NCBI RefSeq assembly: GCF_009769165.1 | Contig: NZ_CP043476.1 | Span: 1,612,001 to 1,676,000, forward strand | Direction of reading: 5' to 3' | Length of the DNA: 64,000 nt | Source of the DNA: Xanthomonas hyacinthi | GTDB taxonomy: Bacteria > Pseudomonadota > Gammaproteobacteria > Xanthomonadales > Xanthomonadaceae | Part shown: piece by piece, positions 1 to 9,744 of the stretch | Layout: every line of letters starts with the position of its first letter | How positions within the stretch are numbered: position 1 is the stretch's first letter | Translations under genes and position numbers: made by a program | The notes under the pieces: generated by a model | What the model saw: the letters and a program-made list of their open reading frames with translations, nothing else | Told to the model about the DNA's origin: nothing | Database searches by the model: none

Positions 1-1129
<1,129 letters not shown>

Positions 1130-1142
1130 TTACCTCGGGAAT

Positions 1143-1258
1143 AGGGAATGGAGAACAGGGAATTGGGGAATCAAAAGCGCACGATCGGGAAGGGACGGGA
1201 ACCGCAGGCGGCAGAAATCGCGCTTGCCGATTCCCGATTCACCATTCCCGATTCCCGC
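1143..1258. repeat. Inverted pair of GGGAAT-type repeats between groES and groEL
   Basis: The left arm, starting near 1143, is made of GGGAATGGAGAACAGGGAAT-like units. The right arm, near 1228-1258, is the reverse complement (GATTCCCGATTCACCATTCC). The arms are separated by about 55 bp. The same repeat type occurs at 11049-11468, 12858-13252 and, as a diverged GGGACT form, 54277-54412. Folding in the groESL mRNA could change the ratio of the two products; that is inference. Confidence 0.75.
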
Positions 1259-1263
1259 CATCG

Positions 1264-1557
1264 TCAACCGACGATGGCCAGGATGTCGTCTTCGCGCAGC
1301 ACCTTGTACTCGACGCCTTCGGTCTTGTAGCTGGAGCCGGCGTACTGGCCGTAGATGACCTTGTCGCCGACCTTGACCGCCGGCGCGCGGACGCTGCCGT
1401 TGTCCAGCGGCTTGCCGCTGCCGATGGCCACGATCTCGCCCTTGGTGGACTTTTCCTTGGCCGAATCCGGGATCACGATGCCGCCGGCGGAAATTTCGTC
1501 GGCGTCGCTCGGTTTGATGACAACACGGTCGTGAAGCGGCTTGATGTCGATGTTCAT
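1264..1557 (-). CDS. groES: Co-chaperonin GroES (10 kDa)
   Basis: Encodes the heptameric lid that closes the GroEL folding chamber. The 97-residue product starts [16 protein letters not shown] and has the mobile-loop region [16 protein letters not shown] followed by [11 protein letters not shown], all standard for GroES and of normal length. It is the first gene of groESL. An imperfect CIRCE element lies about 50 bp upstream, pointing to control by the HrcA heat-shock repressor. The ATG at 1555-1557 is preceded by AAAAGGGTCTCTC, an acceptable ribosome binding site. Confidence 0.98.
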   Translation of the reverse strand: MNIDIKPLHDRVVIKPSDADEISAGGIVIPDSAKEKSTKGEIVAIGSGKPLDNGSVRAPAVKVGDKVIYGQYAGSSYKTEGVEYKVLREDDILAIVG

Positions 1558-1606
1558 GAGAGAGACCCTTTTAAGTGATTGATTGGTCTAGGAAAGGCTG
1601 GCGATG

Positions 1607-1633
1607 TTAGCACTCGCATGCAACGACTGCCAG
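1607..1633 (-). promoter_or_regulatory. Imperfect CIRCE operator (HrcA site) upstream of groESL
   Basis: TTAGCACTC at 1607-1615 is a perfect CIRCE half-site. After the canonical 9-bp spacer comes GACTGCCAG, which keeps 6 of 9 positions of the other half (GAGTGCTAA). It lies 50 bp upstream of groES. CIRCE is the operator of HrcA, so the operon should be derepressed on heat shock. The weak second half may loosen repression. Confidence 0.75.
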
Positions 1634-1831
1634 CAACGCTCGCGAAAAAACCCGGTACACCGGGATGCGCAAGATGTGGTGCTGGCCGGCGCCCTTTCAA
1701 GGGCTGGCGGCAAAAAATTTCGTACCGCCGCCGGCCCGGCCGCGGAACTGGTACCCGGATTCCGCAACGCTGTCACACAGGCAGGCTAGTCTCGCAGATC
1801 CAGGGGGGGACCCATCCAAAAGGAGTTGTCG

Positions 1832-3598
1832 ATGAAGCCATCCGCCGTTGCCGTCCCTCTCGCCTGTCTGCTGGCCCTGGCCGGCCACGCCCAGGCCGCC
1901 GTCTTCATCAACGAATTGCACTACGACGATGCCACCGCCGCCGGCGATACCGGCGAGGGCGTGGAGATCCTCGCCACCGCCGGCGAGAGCCTGAGCGGCT
2001 ACAAGGTCTACCTGTACAACGGCAGCAGTCCCGGCAGCGCCACGGTCTACGCCACGACCTCGGTGCCGGCCGGCAGCCTGGTCAGCTGCGGCGGGCAGGT
2101 GCGCATCGCCACCGTCGGCTATGCCAGCAACGGCGTGCAGAACGGTCCCAACGACGGCCTGGCGCTGGTCGACGGCAGCGACCAGGTGGTGCAGTTCCTC
2201 AGCTACGAGGGCGCGATCACCGGCGGCGGCGGCCCGGCCGCCGGCCTGGGCAGCCAGAACCTGCCGGTCAGCGAGAGCAATAGCACCGCCGCGGGCACCT
2301 CGCTGCAGCTGCGCGGCAGCAACGGCCGCGCCGCGGCCGACTTCAGCTGGGCCGGCAGTTCGGCCAGCAGCTTCGGTGCCTGCAACAGCGGCCAGACCTT
2401 CAGCGGCGGCAGCAGCGACGCCGCGCCGGCGGTGACCTCGACCACGCCGACGCAGGGCGCCGGCAGCTTCCCCGCCGCCGGCGACCTGGCGGTGACCTTC
2501 AGCGAGGCGGTGACCCTGGCCAGCGGCGCGTTCGCGCTGAGCTGCAGCCAGTCCGGCACGGTGGCGCTGAGCTACCCGAGCAGCGGCAGCCAGTTCGCGA
2601 TCTCCACCAACGCCGCGCTGGCCGCCGGCGAAAGCTGCAGCCTGAGCATCCTCGCCGCACGCGTCAGCGACGCCGGCGGCGCGCACCCGGCGCAGGACAG
2701 CAGCACCGCCTTCAGCGTCGCCAGCGGCAGCGGCGGTGCCAGCGGCTACTACGCGCGGGTCAACACCTCCAGCGCCAGCCAGCTGCGCTGCTCGCTGCAC
2801 GAGACGATCAAGGGCCACACCGTCTACCCGTACAGCAGCAGCTCCGGCACCAGCACCTGGACCATCCTGGAAATCGCCGACGAGGACCCGAACGACAGCG
2901 GGCGCATCCTCGACGCCTACCGCAACGGCAGCTACGCCAAGGGCACCGACCGCGCCGGCAGTGGCAGCGGGCTGAAGTACAACCGCGAGCACAGCTGGCC
3001 GAACTCGCTGGGCTTCGGCTCGGCCAGCGGCGACAAGGGCCTGCCCTACGCGCCGTACACCGACACGCACATGCTGTACCTGACCGACTCCACCTGGAAC
3101 GCCGACCGCGGCAACAAGCCCTACGCGAACTGCGACAGCAACTGCGGCGAGCGCATCACCGAGGCCAACGCCGGCTTCGGCGGCGGCAGCGGCAGCTACC
3201 CGGGCAATTCCAACTGGGTGCGCACCCCGGACGGCAACGGCGGCAGCTTCGAAGTGTGGAACCACCGCAAGGGCGACATGGCGCGCGCGGTCATGTACAT
3301 GGCGATCCGCTACGAAGGCGGCACCGACGCGGCCACCGGGCAGTCCGAGCCGGATCTGGAGCTGACCGACGAGCGCAGCAAGATCGTGCAGACCTCGGCC
3401 TCGCCGGCCTACATGGGCCTGCTGTCCACGCTGATCGCGTGGAGCCAGCAGGATCCGCCGGACGATGCCGAGCGCGCCCGCAACGAAGTGGTGTACAGCT
3501 TCCAGGGCAACCGCAACCCGTTCATCGACCATCCGGAGTGGGCGACCTCCTCGCTGTTCACCTCGGCCACGCCGGCGAGCTGCCAGTTGCTCGACTGA
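1832..3598 (+). CDS. Secreted endonuclease I-type nuclease with lamin-tail and Ig-like domains
   Basis: A probable extracellular nuclease of 588 residues. The signal peptide MKPSAVAVPLACLLALAGHA is followed by a lamin-tail-like beta domain starting VFINELHYDD (about residues 23-160). A bacterial Ig-like segment follows (about 200-295, with VTSTTPTQGAGSFP and VTFSEAV). The C-terminal half is an endonuclease I (EndA/NucM) domain with the motif NREHSWPNS, whose His387 is the likely catalytic histidine. The ATG at 1832 is preferred over the TTG at 1826 because AAGGAG lies directly upstream at good spacing. Likely roles are digestion of extracellular DNA for nutrients or biofilm turnover; this is inferred from the family. 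It is transcribed away from groESL and has no evident operon partner. Confidence 0.88.
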   Translation: MKPSAVAVPLACLLALAGHAQAAVFINELHYDDATAAGDTGEGVEILATAGESLSGYKVYLYNGSSPGSATVYATTSVPAGSLVSCGGQVRIATVGYASNGVQNGPNDGLALVDGSDQVVQFLSYEGAITGGGGPAAGLGSQNLPVSESNSTAAGTSLQLRGSNGRAAADFSWAGSSASSFGACNSGQTFSGGSSDAAPAVTSTTPTQGAGSFPAAGDLAVTFSEAVTLASGAFALSCSQSGTVALSYPSSGSQFAISTNAALAAGESCSLSILAARVSDAGGAHPAQDSSTAFSVASGSGGASGYYARVNTSSASQLRCSLHETIKGHTVYPYSSSSGTSTWTILEIADEDPNDSGRILDAYRNGSYAKGTDRAGSGSGLKYNREHSWPNSLGFGSASGDKGLPYAPYTDTHMLYLTDSTWNADRGNKPYANCDSNCGERITEANAGFGGGSGSYPGNSNWVRTPDGNGGSFEVWNHRKGDMARAVMYMAIRYEGGTDAATGQSEPDLELTDERSKIVQTSASPAYMGLLSTLIAWSQQDPPDDAERARNEVVYSFQGNRNPFIDHPEWATSSLFTSATPASCQLLD

Positions 3599-3779
3599 GC
3601 CGGATCCCCGGCGCGCCGATCGCGGTGCGCCGGGGTCCATGCGTGCGCCGCCCCGTGGGCCTGCGCCATGCCCGACAGGCGCCGTCGCGCACGCACCTGC
3701 AACCAAACGCCCGCACGCACGGACCTACGCCAGAACAGGCCCGGCAAAGCCCTGCCGGCGTCCCTATACTGTCGGCCGC

Positions 3780-4112
3780 ATGTCCCTGCCCCCGCTCCGT
3801 TTGCTGTTCAGCACCTGCCCCGATCCGGCCAGCGCCGCGCGGATCGCCCAGGTGTTGGTCGAGGAACGCCTGGCCGCGTGCGTGAGCCGCCTGCCCGGCG
3901 TGCACGCCACCTATCGCTGGCAGGACGCCGTGGAGCAGGCCGAGGAAGTGCTGCTGCTGATCAAGACCACTGCCGAGCGCATCCCCGCGCTGCAACAGCG
4001 GCTGTGCGAGCTGCACCCCTACGCCGTCCCCGAACTGATCGAGGTCGAGGTCGCTGGCGGCCTGCCCGCCTACCTGCAGTGGGTGTACGCCGAAACCCGT
4101 GAGGAACCGTAA
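3780..4112 (+). CDS. cutA: Divalent-cation tolerance protein CutA
   Basis: A small trimeric CutA1 protein of 110 residues. The family is linked to copper and other divalent metal tolerance, but its molecular role is still debated. The reading frame shows the standard fold sequence: LLFSTCPDPASAARIAQVLVE at the N-terminus, LAACVSRLPGVHATYRW in the middle, then LLIKTT and HPYAVPELIEVEV with YLQWV near the end. The stop lies 4 bp before the dsbD ATG, so the two are probably cotranscribed and translationally coupled. The pairing of cutA and dsbD is common in proteobacteria. Confidence 0.95.
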   Translation: MSLPPLRLLFSTCPDPASAARIAQVLVEERLAACVSRLPGVHATYRWQDAVEQAEEVLLLIKTTAERIPALQQRLCELHPYAVPELIEVEVAGGLPAYLQWVYAETREEP

Positions 4113-4116
4113 GCCG

Positions 4117-6411
4117 ATGACCGTGCTGCACCGTATCGCCGCCCTGTGCCTGCTGGCCCTGGCCGCCTTCCCCGCCCTGGCGGTCGACGAAAAGGATCTG
4201 CTGCCGGTCGACCAGGCCTTCGTGCTGAGCGCACGGGCGCCCGAGCGCGGCCGCATCGAGCTGCACTGGAAGATCGCCGACGGCTACTACCTGTACCGGC
4301 ACCGCATCGCCGTGCGTGTGGAAAGCGGCTTCAAGGCCAACCCGACGCTGAAACTGCCCGCCGGGCACAAGAAGACCGACCCCTATTTCGGCGCAGTGGA
4401 AACCTACCGCGACCAGCTGAGCGCGGTGCAGACCGGCGCGGCGGCCAGCGGCGTGGACACGCTGCAGGTGGAAGTGCGCTACCAGGGCTGCGCCGACGCC
4501 GGCGTGTGCTATCCGCCGCAAAAGCGCCTGCTCAGCGTGGCGCTGCCGGCGGAGGCGGCGGGCGCGGCGACGCCGGCGCCCGCCTCCCCGCCGCTGCCGG
4601 GCAGCGCGCCGGGCAACGCCGGCGCCGCCGCCAAGCCCCTGTTCGGCGCCGGCGCCGTGCAGGGCCTGCCGTTGCCGTCGGATCAGGCGTTCGGCTTCGA
4701 GGCCATCGTCGGCGACGGCAATACCCTGCTGCTGCGCTTCACCCCGGCGCCGGGCTACTACCTGTATCGCGACCGCACCGCACTGGCGCTGGAAGGCGCG
4801 GCCGGCATCCGCACCGGCCTGCCGCGCTGGCCGCAGGGCCGTTCGCACCAGGACGAGCACTTCGGCAACGTGGTGGTGTACTTCGACCAGGCCGAGGTCA
4901 CCGTGCCGCTGCAGCGCCAGCGCGCCGATGCCGCCAAGGCGACCCTGGTCGCCACCTTCCAGGGCTGCCAGACCGATGGCATCTGCTATCCGCCGATGAC
5001 CCGGCGGGTGAAGCTGTCGCTGCCCAAGGGCAAGCTCAGCCCCGCCGACCAGGCCGCGGTGGCGCCACTGCTGGTGGCGCCGCTGAACAGCAGCCAGGCC
5101 GACGCCAGCGCCGCGGCGGCCGATGCCGCGGCCGACACGGCCCCGGTGAGCGCCGCCGACGCGGCGACCGCGCCCGATGCCTCGGCGCACAACGCCGCGC
5201 GCAGCACCGCGCCGGCGGCGGAACCGGAAAACCTGTTGTGGATGCTGCTGCTGGCACTGGGCGGCGGCCTGGTGCTGAATCTGCTGCCGTGCGTGCTGCC
5301 GATCCTCTCGCTGAAGGTGCTGGGCCTGGCGCAAAGCGGCGAGAGCCGCAGCCGCGCGCGCAGCCATGCGCTGTGGTACACGCTGGGCGTGCTGGCGTCC
5401 TTCGCCGTGGTCGGCGGCATCGCCGTCGCCGCGCACCTGCTGTGGGGCTTCCAGCTGCAGCGCCCGGGCTTCGTCGCGGTGCTGGTGTACCTGATGTTCG
5501 TGGTCGGACTCAGCCTGTCCGGCGTGTTCACCCTGAGCGCCAACCTCGGCGGCCTGGGCCAGTCGCTGTCCTCGCGCAGCGGCCCGGTCGGCGACGTCTT
5601 CACCGGCGTGCTGGCCTGCGTGGTGTCCAGCGCCTGCATCGGCCCGTTCATGGGTCCGGCGCTGGGCTACGCGCTGACCGCGCCGCCAGCGATGGCGATG
5701 CTGGTGTTCCTGACCCTGGGCCTGGGCCTGGCGCTGCCGTTCCTGCTGATCGGCTTCGTGCCCTCGCTGGCCAGGCGCCTGCCCAGGCCCGGCGCGTGGA
5801 TGGAAACGCTCAAGCAGGTGCTGGCGTTCCCAATGTACCTGACCGCGATCTGGCTGCTGTGGGTGCTGGGCAAGCAGCGCGGGGTGGACGCGGTGGCGCT
5901 GCTGCTGGTCGGCGCCACGCTGCTGGCGCTGGGCCTGTGGTGGATCGAGCGCGCGCGCTGGCGCAGCCACAAGCTCGGCTTGCGCCTGGCCTCGCTGCTG
6001 GTGCTGCTGGCGCTGCTGCCGGTGTGGGGCGTGACCCGGCTGGCGCCGCCCGGCGCCACCGCGGAGCGCAACACGGTGGCGTATTCGCCGCAGATGCTGG
6101 ACCGGCTGCGCACCGACAACCGCGTGGTGTTCGTCAACATGACCGCCGACTGGTGCGTGACCTGCAAGGCCAACGAGCGCAACGTGTTCAGCAGCGACGC
6201 CTTCCGCGACACGCTCAAGCGCGTGGATGCGGTGTACATGAAGGGCGACTGGACCAACGAGGACCAGCGCATCAGCGCCTTCCTGGCCGAACACAAGGCG
6301 GTGGGCGTGCCGCTGTACGTGGTCTACGGCCCGGGAGCACCGCCGACCGTGCTGCCGCCGGTGCTGAGCCAGGCGGTGGTCGAGGACGCCCTGCTGCGCG
6401 CGTCGCGATGA
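4117..6411 (+). CDS. dsbD: Thiol:disulfide interchange protein DsbD with a duplicated N-terminal domain
   Basis: An inner-membrane reductant conduit that carries electrons from cytoplasmic thioredoxin to periplasmic disulfide isomerases and cytochrome c maturation proteins. The 764-residue product has a signal peptide, then two nDsbD-like domains in tandem. The first carries C125/C131 in QGCADAGVCYPP and the second C284/C290 in QGCQTDGICYPP. An Ala-rich linker leads to about eight membrane helices with C392 (LLPCVLP) and C507 (SSACIGPFMG). A C-terminal thioredoxin domain has C680-V-T-C683. E. coli DsbD has only one N-terminal domain and is about 565 residues long. The ATG at 4117 is preferred over a GTG at 4099 inside cutA. 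The stop overlaps the next ATG. Confidence 0.95.
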   Translation: MTVLHRIAALCLLALAAFPALAVDEKDLLPVDQAFVLSARAPERGRIELHWKIADGYYLYRHRIAVRVESGFKANPTLKLPAGHKKTDPYFGAVETYRDQLSAVQTGAAASGVDTLQVEVRYQGCADAGVCYPPQKRLLSVALPAEAAGAATPAPASPPLPGSAPGNAGAAAKPLFGAGAVQGLPLPSDQAFGFEAIVGDGNTLLLRFTPAPGYYLYRDRTALALEGAAGIRTGLPRWPQGRSHQDEHFGNVVVYFDQAEVTVPLQRQRADAAKATLVATFQGCQTDGICYPPMTRRVKLSLPKGKLSPADQAAVAPLLVAPLNSSQADASAAAADAAADTAPVSAADAATAPDASAHNAARSTAPAAEPENLLWMLLLALGGGLVLNLLPCVLPILSLKVLGLAQSGESRSRARSHALWYTLGVLASFAVVGGIAVAAHLLWGFQLQRPGFVAVLVYLMFVVGLSLSGVFTLSANLGGLGQSLSSRSGPVGDVFTGVLACVVSSACIGPFMGPALGYALTAPPAMAMLVFLTLGLGLALPFLLIGFVPSLARRLPRPGAWMETLKQVLAFPMYLTAIWLLWVLGKQRGVDAVALLLVGATLLALGLWWIERARWRSHKLGLRLASLLVLLALLPVWGVTRLAPPGATAERNTVAYSPQMLDRLRTDNRVVFVNMTADWCVTCKANERNVFSSDAFRDTLKRVDAVYMKGDWTNEDQRISAFLAEHKAVGVPLYVVYGPGAPPTVLPPVLSQAVVEDALLRASR

Positions 6412-6989
6412 AGGCCACGCCGCCGCGGCTGCTCGCGGTGGCGCTGGTCGCGGCGGCGCTGGGCGTGCTCGCCGCGCAGTTCTGGTGGCGCACGCCGTCA
6501 CCCGTGGCGACGCCGGCCAGCGGCAGCGCGGCGCCCGCCGGCGCCGCCGCGGCGCGCCCCGGCGACCCGGCACTCGCGCTGCGCCTGCCCACCCTCGACG
6601 GCGGCAGCCTGAGCCTGGCCCAGTTCCGCGGCCGCCCGCTGCTGGTCAACGTCTGGGCCAGCTGGTGCGAACCGTGCGTGCGCGAGATGCCGGAACTCGA
6701 TCGCCTGGCGCGCGCGCAGCCGGCCGACGGACTGCAGGTACTCGGCATCGCCCTGGACCGCCCCGAGGACGTGCGCGCGTTCCTGCAGCGGATCCCGATC
6801 GCCTACCCGATCGCGCTGGAAACCCCCGGCCCGGCCGACGCCAGCGTGCGCCTGGGCGACACCCAGGGCCTGCTGCCGTACAGCGTGCTGATCGATGCGC
6901 ACGGCCGCATCGTGCGGCAGAAGCTGGGGCCGTTCGCGCCGGGCGAAGCGGAGCGCTGGGTCGGCGGCAGCAGTCATTCGCCGCACTAG
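6408..6989 (+). CDS. TlpA/ResA-like membrane-anchored thioredoxin
   Basis: A periplasmic thioredoxin-fold protein of 193 residues, held by one N-terminal membrane helix (about residues 8-24). After an Ala/Pro-rich linker comes LRLPTLDGGSLSLAQFRG, then NVWASWCEPCVREMPEL with the redox pair CEPC, and a later loop LLPYSVLIDAHGRIV with the cis-Pro region. The start overlaps the dsbD stop in ATGA, so translation is coupled. DsbD is therefore the likely electron donor. Substrates could be cytochrome c maturation components or other oxidised periplasmic proteins. The family is certain; the substrate is not. Confidence 0.9.
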   Translation: MKATPPRLLAVALVAAALGVLAAQFWWRTPSPVATPASGSAAPAGAAAARPGDPALALRLPTLDGGSLSLAQFRGRPLLVNVWASWCEPCVREMPELDRLARAQPADGLQVLGIALDRPEDVRAFLQRIPIAYPIALETPGPADASVRLGDTQGLLPYSVLIDAHGRIVRQKLGPFAPGEAERWVGGSSHSPH

Positions 6990-7043
6990 CTGGCGGAATG
7001 TTCCTCGGCGCGTCCCACACATCACAGCACCAGATCGAATGCA

Positions 7044-8441
7044 CTACACCGCCTGCCGCTGCGCCTCGCCGCCCGCGCCACCGGCCTTCGCCCGCGCCTG
7101 CCCCAGCGCCGCCAGCTCCGCGGCCAGGCGCTGCGCGCCGGCGCGCAATTCCGGCACCGCGGTGATTTCCCACAGCACGCCGCGCAGCAGCGGCCCCAGG
7201 CAGTACAGCCCGGCGACCGCATGGCCGCTGCCGTCGCGCACCTGCAGGCGCTCGTCCACCACCAGGCCCAGGCCCAGCGGATCGGCCTGCAGCAGGCCCG
7301 CATCGCGCATCGTGGCGACCAGCGGATGGCTGGTGCGGGCGACGTCGGTGTCCAGCCCGGTGGCGCGGATCAGCACGTCGAAGTCTTCGGTGCGCGCGCT
7401 GTTGCTGGCACGGTCGCGGATCACCGCCTCCACCGCGCGCTCGCCCAGCCGCGCGCGCAGCAGGCGCCCGGCGCGGATGCGCAGCTGGCCCTGCTGCTGC
7501 ATCTGCGCCAGTGCACTGGCCGCGGCCGGCGCCAGCCGATGCCGCGCCGCCTCCCAGTACGGACGCAGATGGCGCATGAAGCGCGCGCGCGCCGCCGGCG
7601 CCAGGCCTTTCCAGAACGGCTGCAGATGCGGACGCAACGCGTCCACCACGCAACGCCAATCCTCCACCACCGTGGTCAGCTGGCGCAGGCTGCGCAGCAG
7701 GCCGGTGAGGTCGTGGTTGCGCAGCGCCTGCGCCACGCTCGGCGGCAGCGTCACCGGCGCGCCCGGCTGGGCCAGGTGCGCCTGCGGCGCCAGGCCGCGC
7801 CGCGACAGCGCAGTGATCGGGCCGCGATGGCCGCGGCGGCGCAGGGTCAGCGCGACATCGGCCATGGTCAGGCCGGTGCCGACCAGCAACAGCCGCGCCT
7901 GCGGCGGCACCTCGTCCAGCACCCCGTCCTGCCACGGCCAGCCGATGTAGCGCCGGTGCACCGCCAGGCGCGGACCGATGCCGGGCAGCGCCGCCGGCGG
8001 CAGCGCGCCGATCGCCAGCACCACCACGTCGCTGACCACATCCCCGCCGTTGGCCAGGAAGATGCGGAACCCGTCAGGACCGCGTTCCACCGCCACCGCC
8101 TCCTCGCTCACCCGCGCCACCTCGACCGCCGAGGCGGCCAGCGCCGCGTCCAGGTGCTGCTCCAGGTAGCGGCCGTAGCGCAGCCGCGGCAGGAATTCCA
8201 GGCGCTGCTCGGCGTCCAGCTGCAAGGCGTCGGCGAACCCGCCCGGATCCTGCGGATCCACCCCCAGGTCCTTGGCGCGCACGTTCAACAGATGCTCGGG
8301 CCGCGCGGCGCCGTAGGCGATGCCGCGGCCGAAGGTATCGGCCACCCCGACCAGCGTGAGTTGGCTGGCGGTTCCCTGCCTGGCCAGGGCCGCAGCCAAC
8401 AGGTTGCCGCAGAATCCTGCGCCGATGATCGCAATTCGCAT
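7044..8441 (-). CDS. FAD/NAD(P)-binding protein of the NAD_binding_9 type
   Basis: A soluble flavoprotein-like enzyme of 465 residues. The N-terminus MRIAIIGAGFCGNLLAAAL is a Rossmann dinucleotide-binding motif. It is followed by DTFGRGIAYGAARPEHLLNVRA, typical of the YdhS-like/FAD-NAD(P)-binding family PF13454. A second glycine-rich motif LLLVGTGLTMADVALTL lies in the middle, and LIRATGLDTD near the C-terminus matches the NAD(P)/FAD contact. The ATG at 8441 puts the motif at residue 2; a GTG nine bases upstream is also possible. The substrate is unknown; relatives resemble hydroxyacylglutathione or amino-acid N-hydroxylating oxidoreductases only distantly. No obvious operon partner. Confidence 0.8.
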   Translation of the reverse strand: MRIAIIGAGFCGNLLAAALARQGTASQLTLVGVADTFGRGIAYGAARPEHLLNVRAKDLGVDPQDPGGFADALQLDAEQRLEFLPRLRYGRYLEQHLDAALAASAVEVARVSEEAVAVERGPDGFRIFLANGGDVVSDVVVLAIGALPPAALPGIGPRLAVHRRYIGWPWQDGVLDEVPPQARLLLVGTGLTMADVALTLRRRGHRGPITALSRRGLAPQAHLAQPGAPVTLPPSVAQALRNHDLTGLLRSLRQLTTVVEDWRCVVDALRPHLQPFWKGLAPAARARFMRHLRPYWEAARHRLAPAAASALAQMQQQGQLRIRAGRLLRARLGERAVEAVIRDRASNSARTEDFDVLIRATGLDTDVARTSHPLVATMRDAGLLQADPLGLGLVVDERLQVRDGSGHAVAGLYCLGPLLRGVLWEITAVPELRAGAQRLAAELAALGQARAKAGGAGGEAQRQAV

Positions 8442-8645
8442 GGCTCGCACTCGGTGGCCGGTCGGGCGTCCTTTGTGCCCGGGATGCCGGCGGCGGGTGT
8501 AAATCGCCCGTTAATGCGTGCCGCATGGCACATGCCGATCGGGTATCAACATATGCGCTTGGCACATGAGCCGCGGCCGATCGGTCTCGACCCGACCTGG
8601 AATCGGCCGTGCAAGGCGGCACCGCCGCGCAGGCACGCGGCCGGC

Positions 8646-9275
8646 TTAGCGAAGGCCTTCTTCGGCCAACGCCTGCTGCACCGAAGGCCGCGCGTGAACA
8701 CGCTGGTACCAGGCCTGCAGGTGCCGCAAGCCGTCGAAATGGATATCCGCCTTGTAGTACGAGGTCAGCCAGGACGCCTGTCCCCAACCGATCAGCGCGT
8801 AGAGAGACGCATCGGCGACGGTGAAATCATCCCCCATCAGGAACCGGCGATCGGCGAGCTGCGCGTCGATCCAGGCGAAGCGCTGCTGCAGCTTCGGCCG
8901 CGCGGTGTCCACGTACCGGCCGGCGAGCCGCGCATACAGCAGCGGGATGAAGCCCTTGTGGATCTCCGAGGCCAGGAAGTTCAGTCACTCCTGCAGACGG
9001 TAGCGCTCGATGCTGCCATTGCGCGGCACCAGACCGAGTTCCGGCTTCCGGTCGCCCAGATACTGCACGATGGCAGGACCTTCGCGCAGCACGCTGCCGT
9101 CGTCGAACGCGAGCACCGGCACGTAGCCCAGTGCATTGACCTGATAGAAGTCTTCTCCGTCCTCGGCCAGATGCGTCCGCTGATCGACCTTCACCAGGGT
9201 CGCATCGAGACCGAGCTCGTTCAGCACGATATGCGGAGCCAGCGAGCACGCGGCCGGGATGTAATAGAGCTTCAT
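8646..9275 (-). pseudogene. Beta-class glutathione S-transferase interrupted by one stop codon
   Basis: The minus strand encodes a complete 209-codon GST. The N-terminal thioredoxin-like domain begins MKLYYIPAACSLAPHIVL, with the Cys10 of beta-class enzymes, and the helical C-terminal domain includes FTVADASLYALIGWGQ. Codon 97 is TGA (8985-8987) within RLQE-stop-LNFLASEIHKGF, where the family normally has tryptophan (TGG). A single G-to-A change therefore accounts for the break, and the frame stays open afterwards. The truncated 96-residue N-domain would lack the substrate site. The gene faces an HxlR regulator (9421) across an AT-rich operator-like region, so it was probably its target. A sequencing error cannot be excluded. 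Confidence 0.85.
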
Positions 9276-9343
9276 TAGGATCTCCAGGAAAAAGGCGGTC
9301 CGCGGCTCCTCGACGGGCGCGGCTCGCTGCATTCTAGGAGCGT

Positions 9344-9397
9344 GGTATAAAAAAGTAAGAAGGCACTATAATGTTGTATAGGTACAAAATTTATACC
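9344..9397. promoter_or_regulatory. AT-rich divergent promoter/operator region between GST and hxlR
   Basis: This stretch is strikingly AT-rich for the window. It holds a perfect TATAAT (9367-9372), a palindrome TTGTATAGGTACAA (9374-9387) and a perfect inverted repeat GGTATAAA (9344-9351) / TTTATACC (9390-9397). Palindromes of this kind between a MarR/HxlR-type regulator and a divergent target gene usually bind the regulator. That it is the HxlR operator is inference from position and symmetry. Confidence 0.6.
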
Positions 9398-9420
9398 AAC
9401 AGACTGCCGAGAACTCCGCG

Positions 9421-9744
9421 ATGAAAGACAACGTGTCCGGATGCTCCGTGGAAGAAGCCATGCGCCTGCTGGGCGGAAGATGGCGCCTGCTGCTGGTGTC
9501 GTATCTGCTCGAGGGGCCCAAGCGGTTCAACGAACTGCGACGCGCCATCCCGGCGATCTCGCAACGCATGCTGACCCTGGACCTGCGAGCCCTGGAAGAA
9601 GCAGGCCTGGTCCGACGCACCGTCTATCCGAGCGTGCCGGTGAAAGTCGAATACGCGCTGACCGACGACGGCCGGCGCCTGCAGCCGGTGGTCGCGGTGA
9701 TGAAGGAGTTCGGGCTGTGGGTCAAGGCGCGCGCTTCGAACTGA
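9421..9744 (+). CDS. HxlR-family winged-helix transcription regulator
   Basis: A DNA-binding regulator of 107 residues. The N-terminal GCSVEEAMRLLGGRWRLLLV is the HxlR signature. Its Cys8 corresponds to the redox-sensing cysteine found in several HxlR members. The recognition region RFNELRRAIPAISQRMLTLD and the wing YPSVPVKVEYALTDDG follow. Such proteins often sense electrophiles, quinones or aldehydes and control an adjacent detoxifying enzyme. Here the neighbour is a divergent GST, now broken. The ATG at 9421 fits the normal family length. Confidence 0.9.
   Translation: MKDNVSGCSVEEAMRLLGGRWRLLLVSYLLEGPKRFNELRRAIPAISQRMLTLDLRALEEAGLVRRTVYPSVPVKVEYALTDDGRRLQPVVAVMKEFGLWVKARASN

Noticed and set aside
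1697..6573. Very long minus-strand reading frames opposite the nuclease and dsbD
   Set aside because: They are Ala/Arg/Gly-rich antisense shadows, common in this GC range, and the plus-strand genes have full family motifs.
8985..8987. Selenocysteine at the GST stop codon
   Set aside because: The position is a tryptophan in the family, not a redox residue, and no selenocysteine element is apparent after it.
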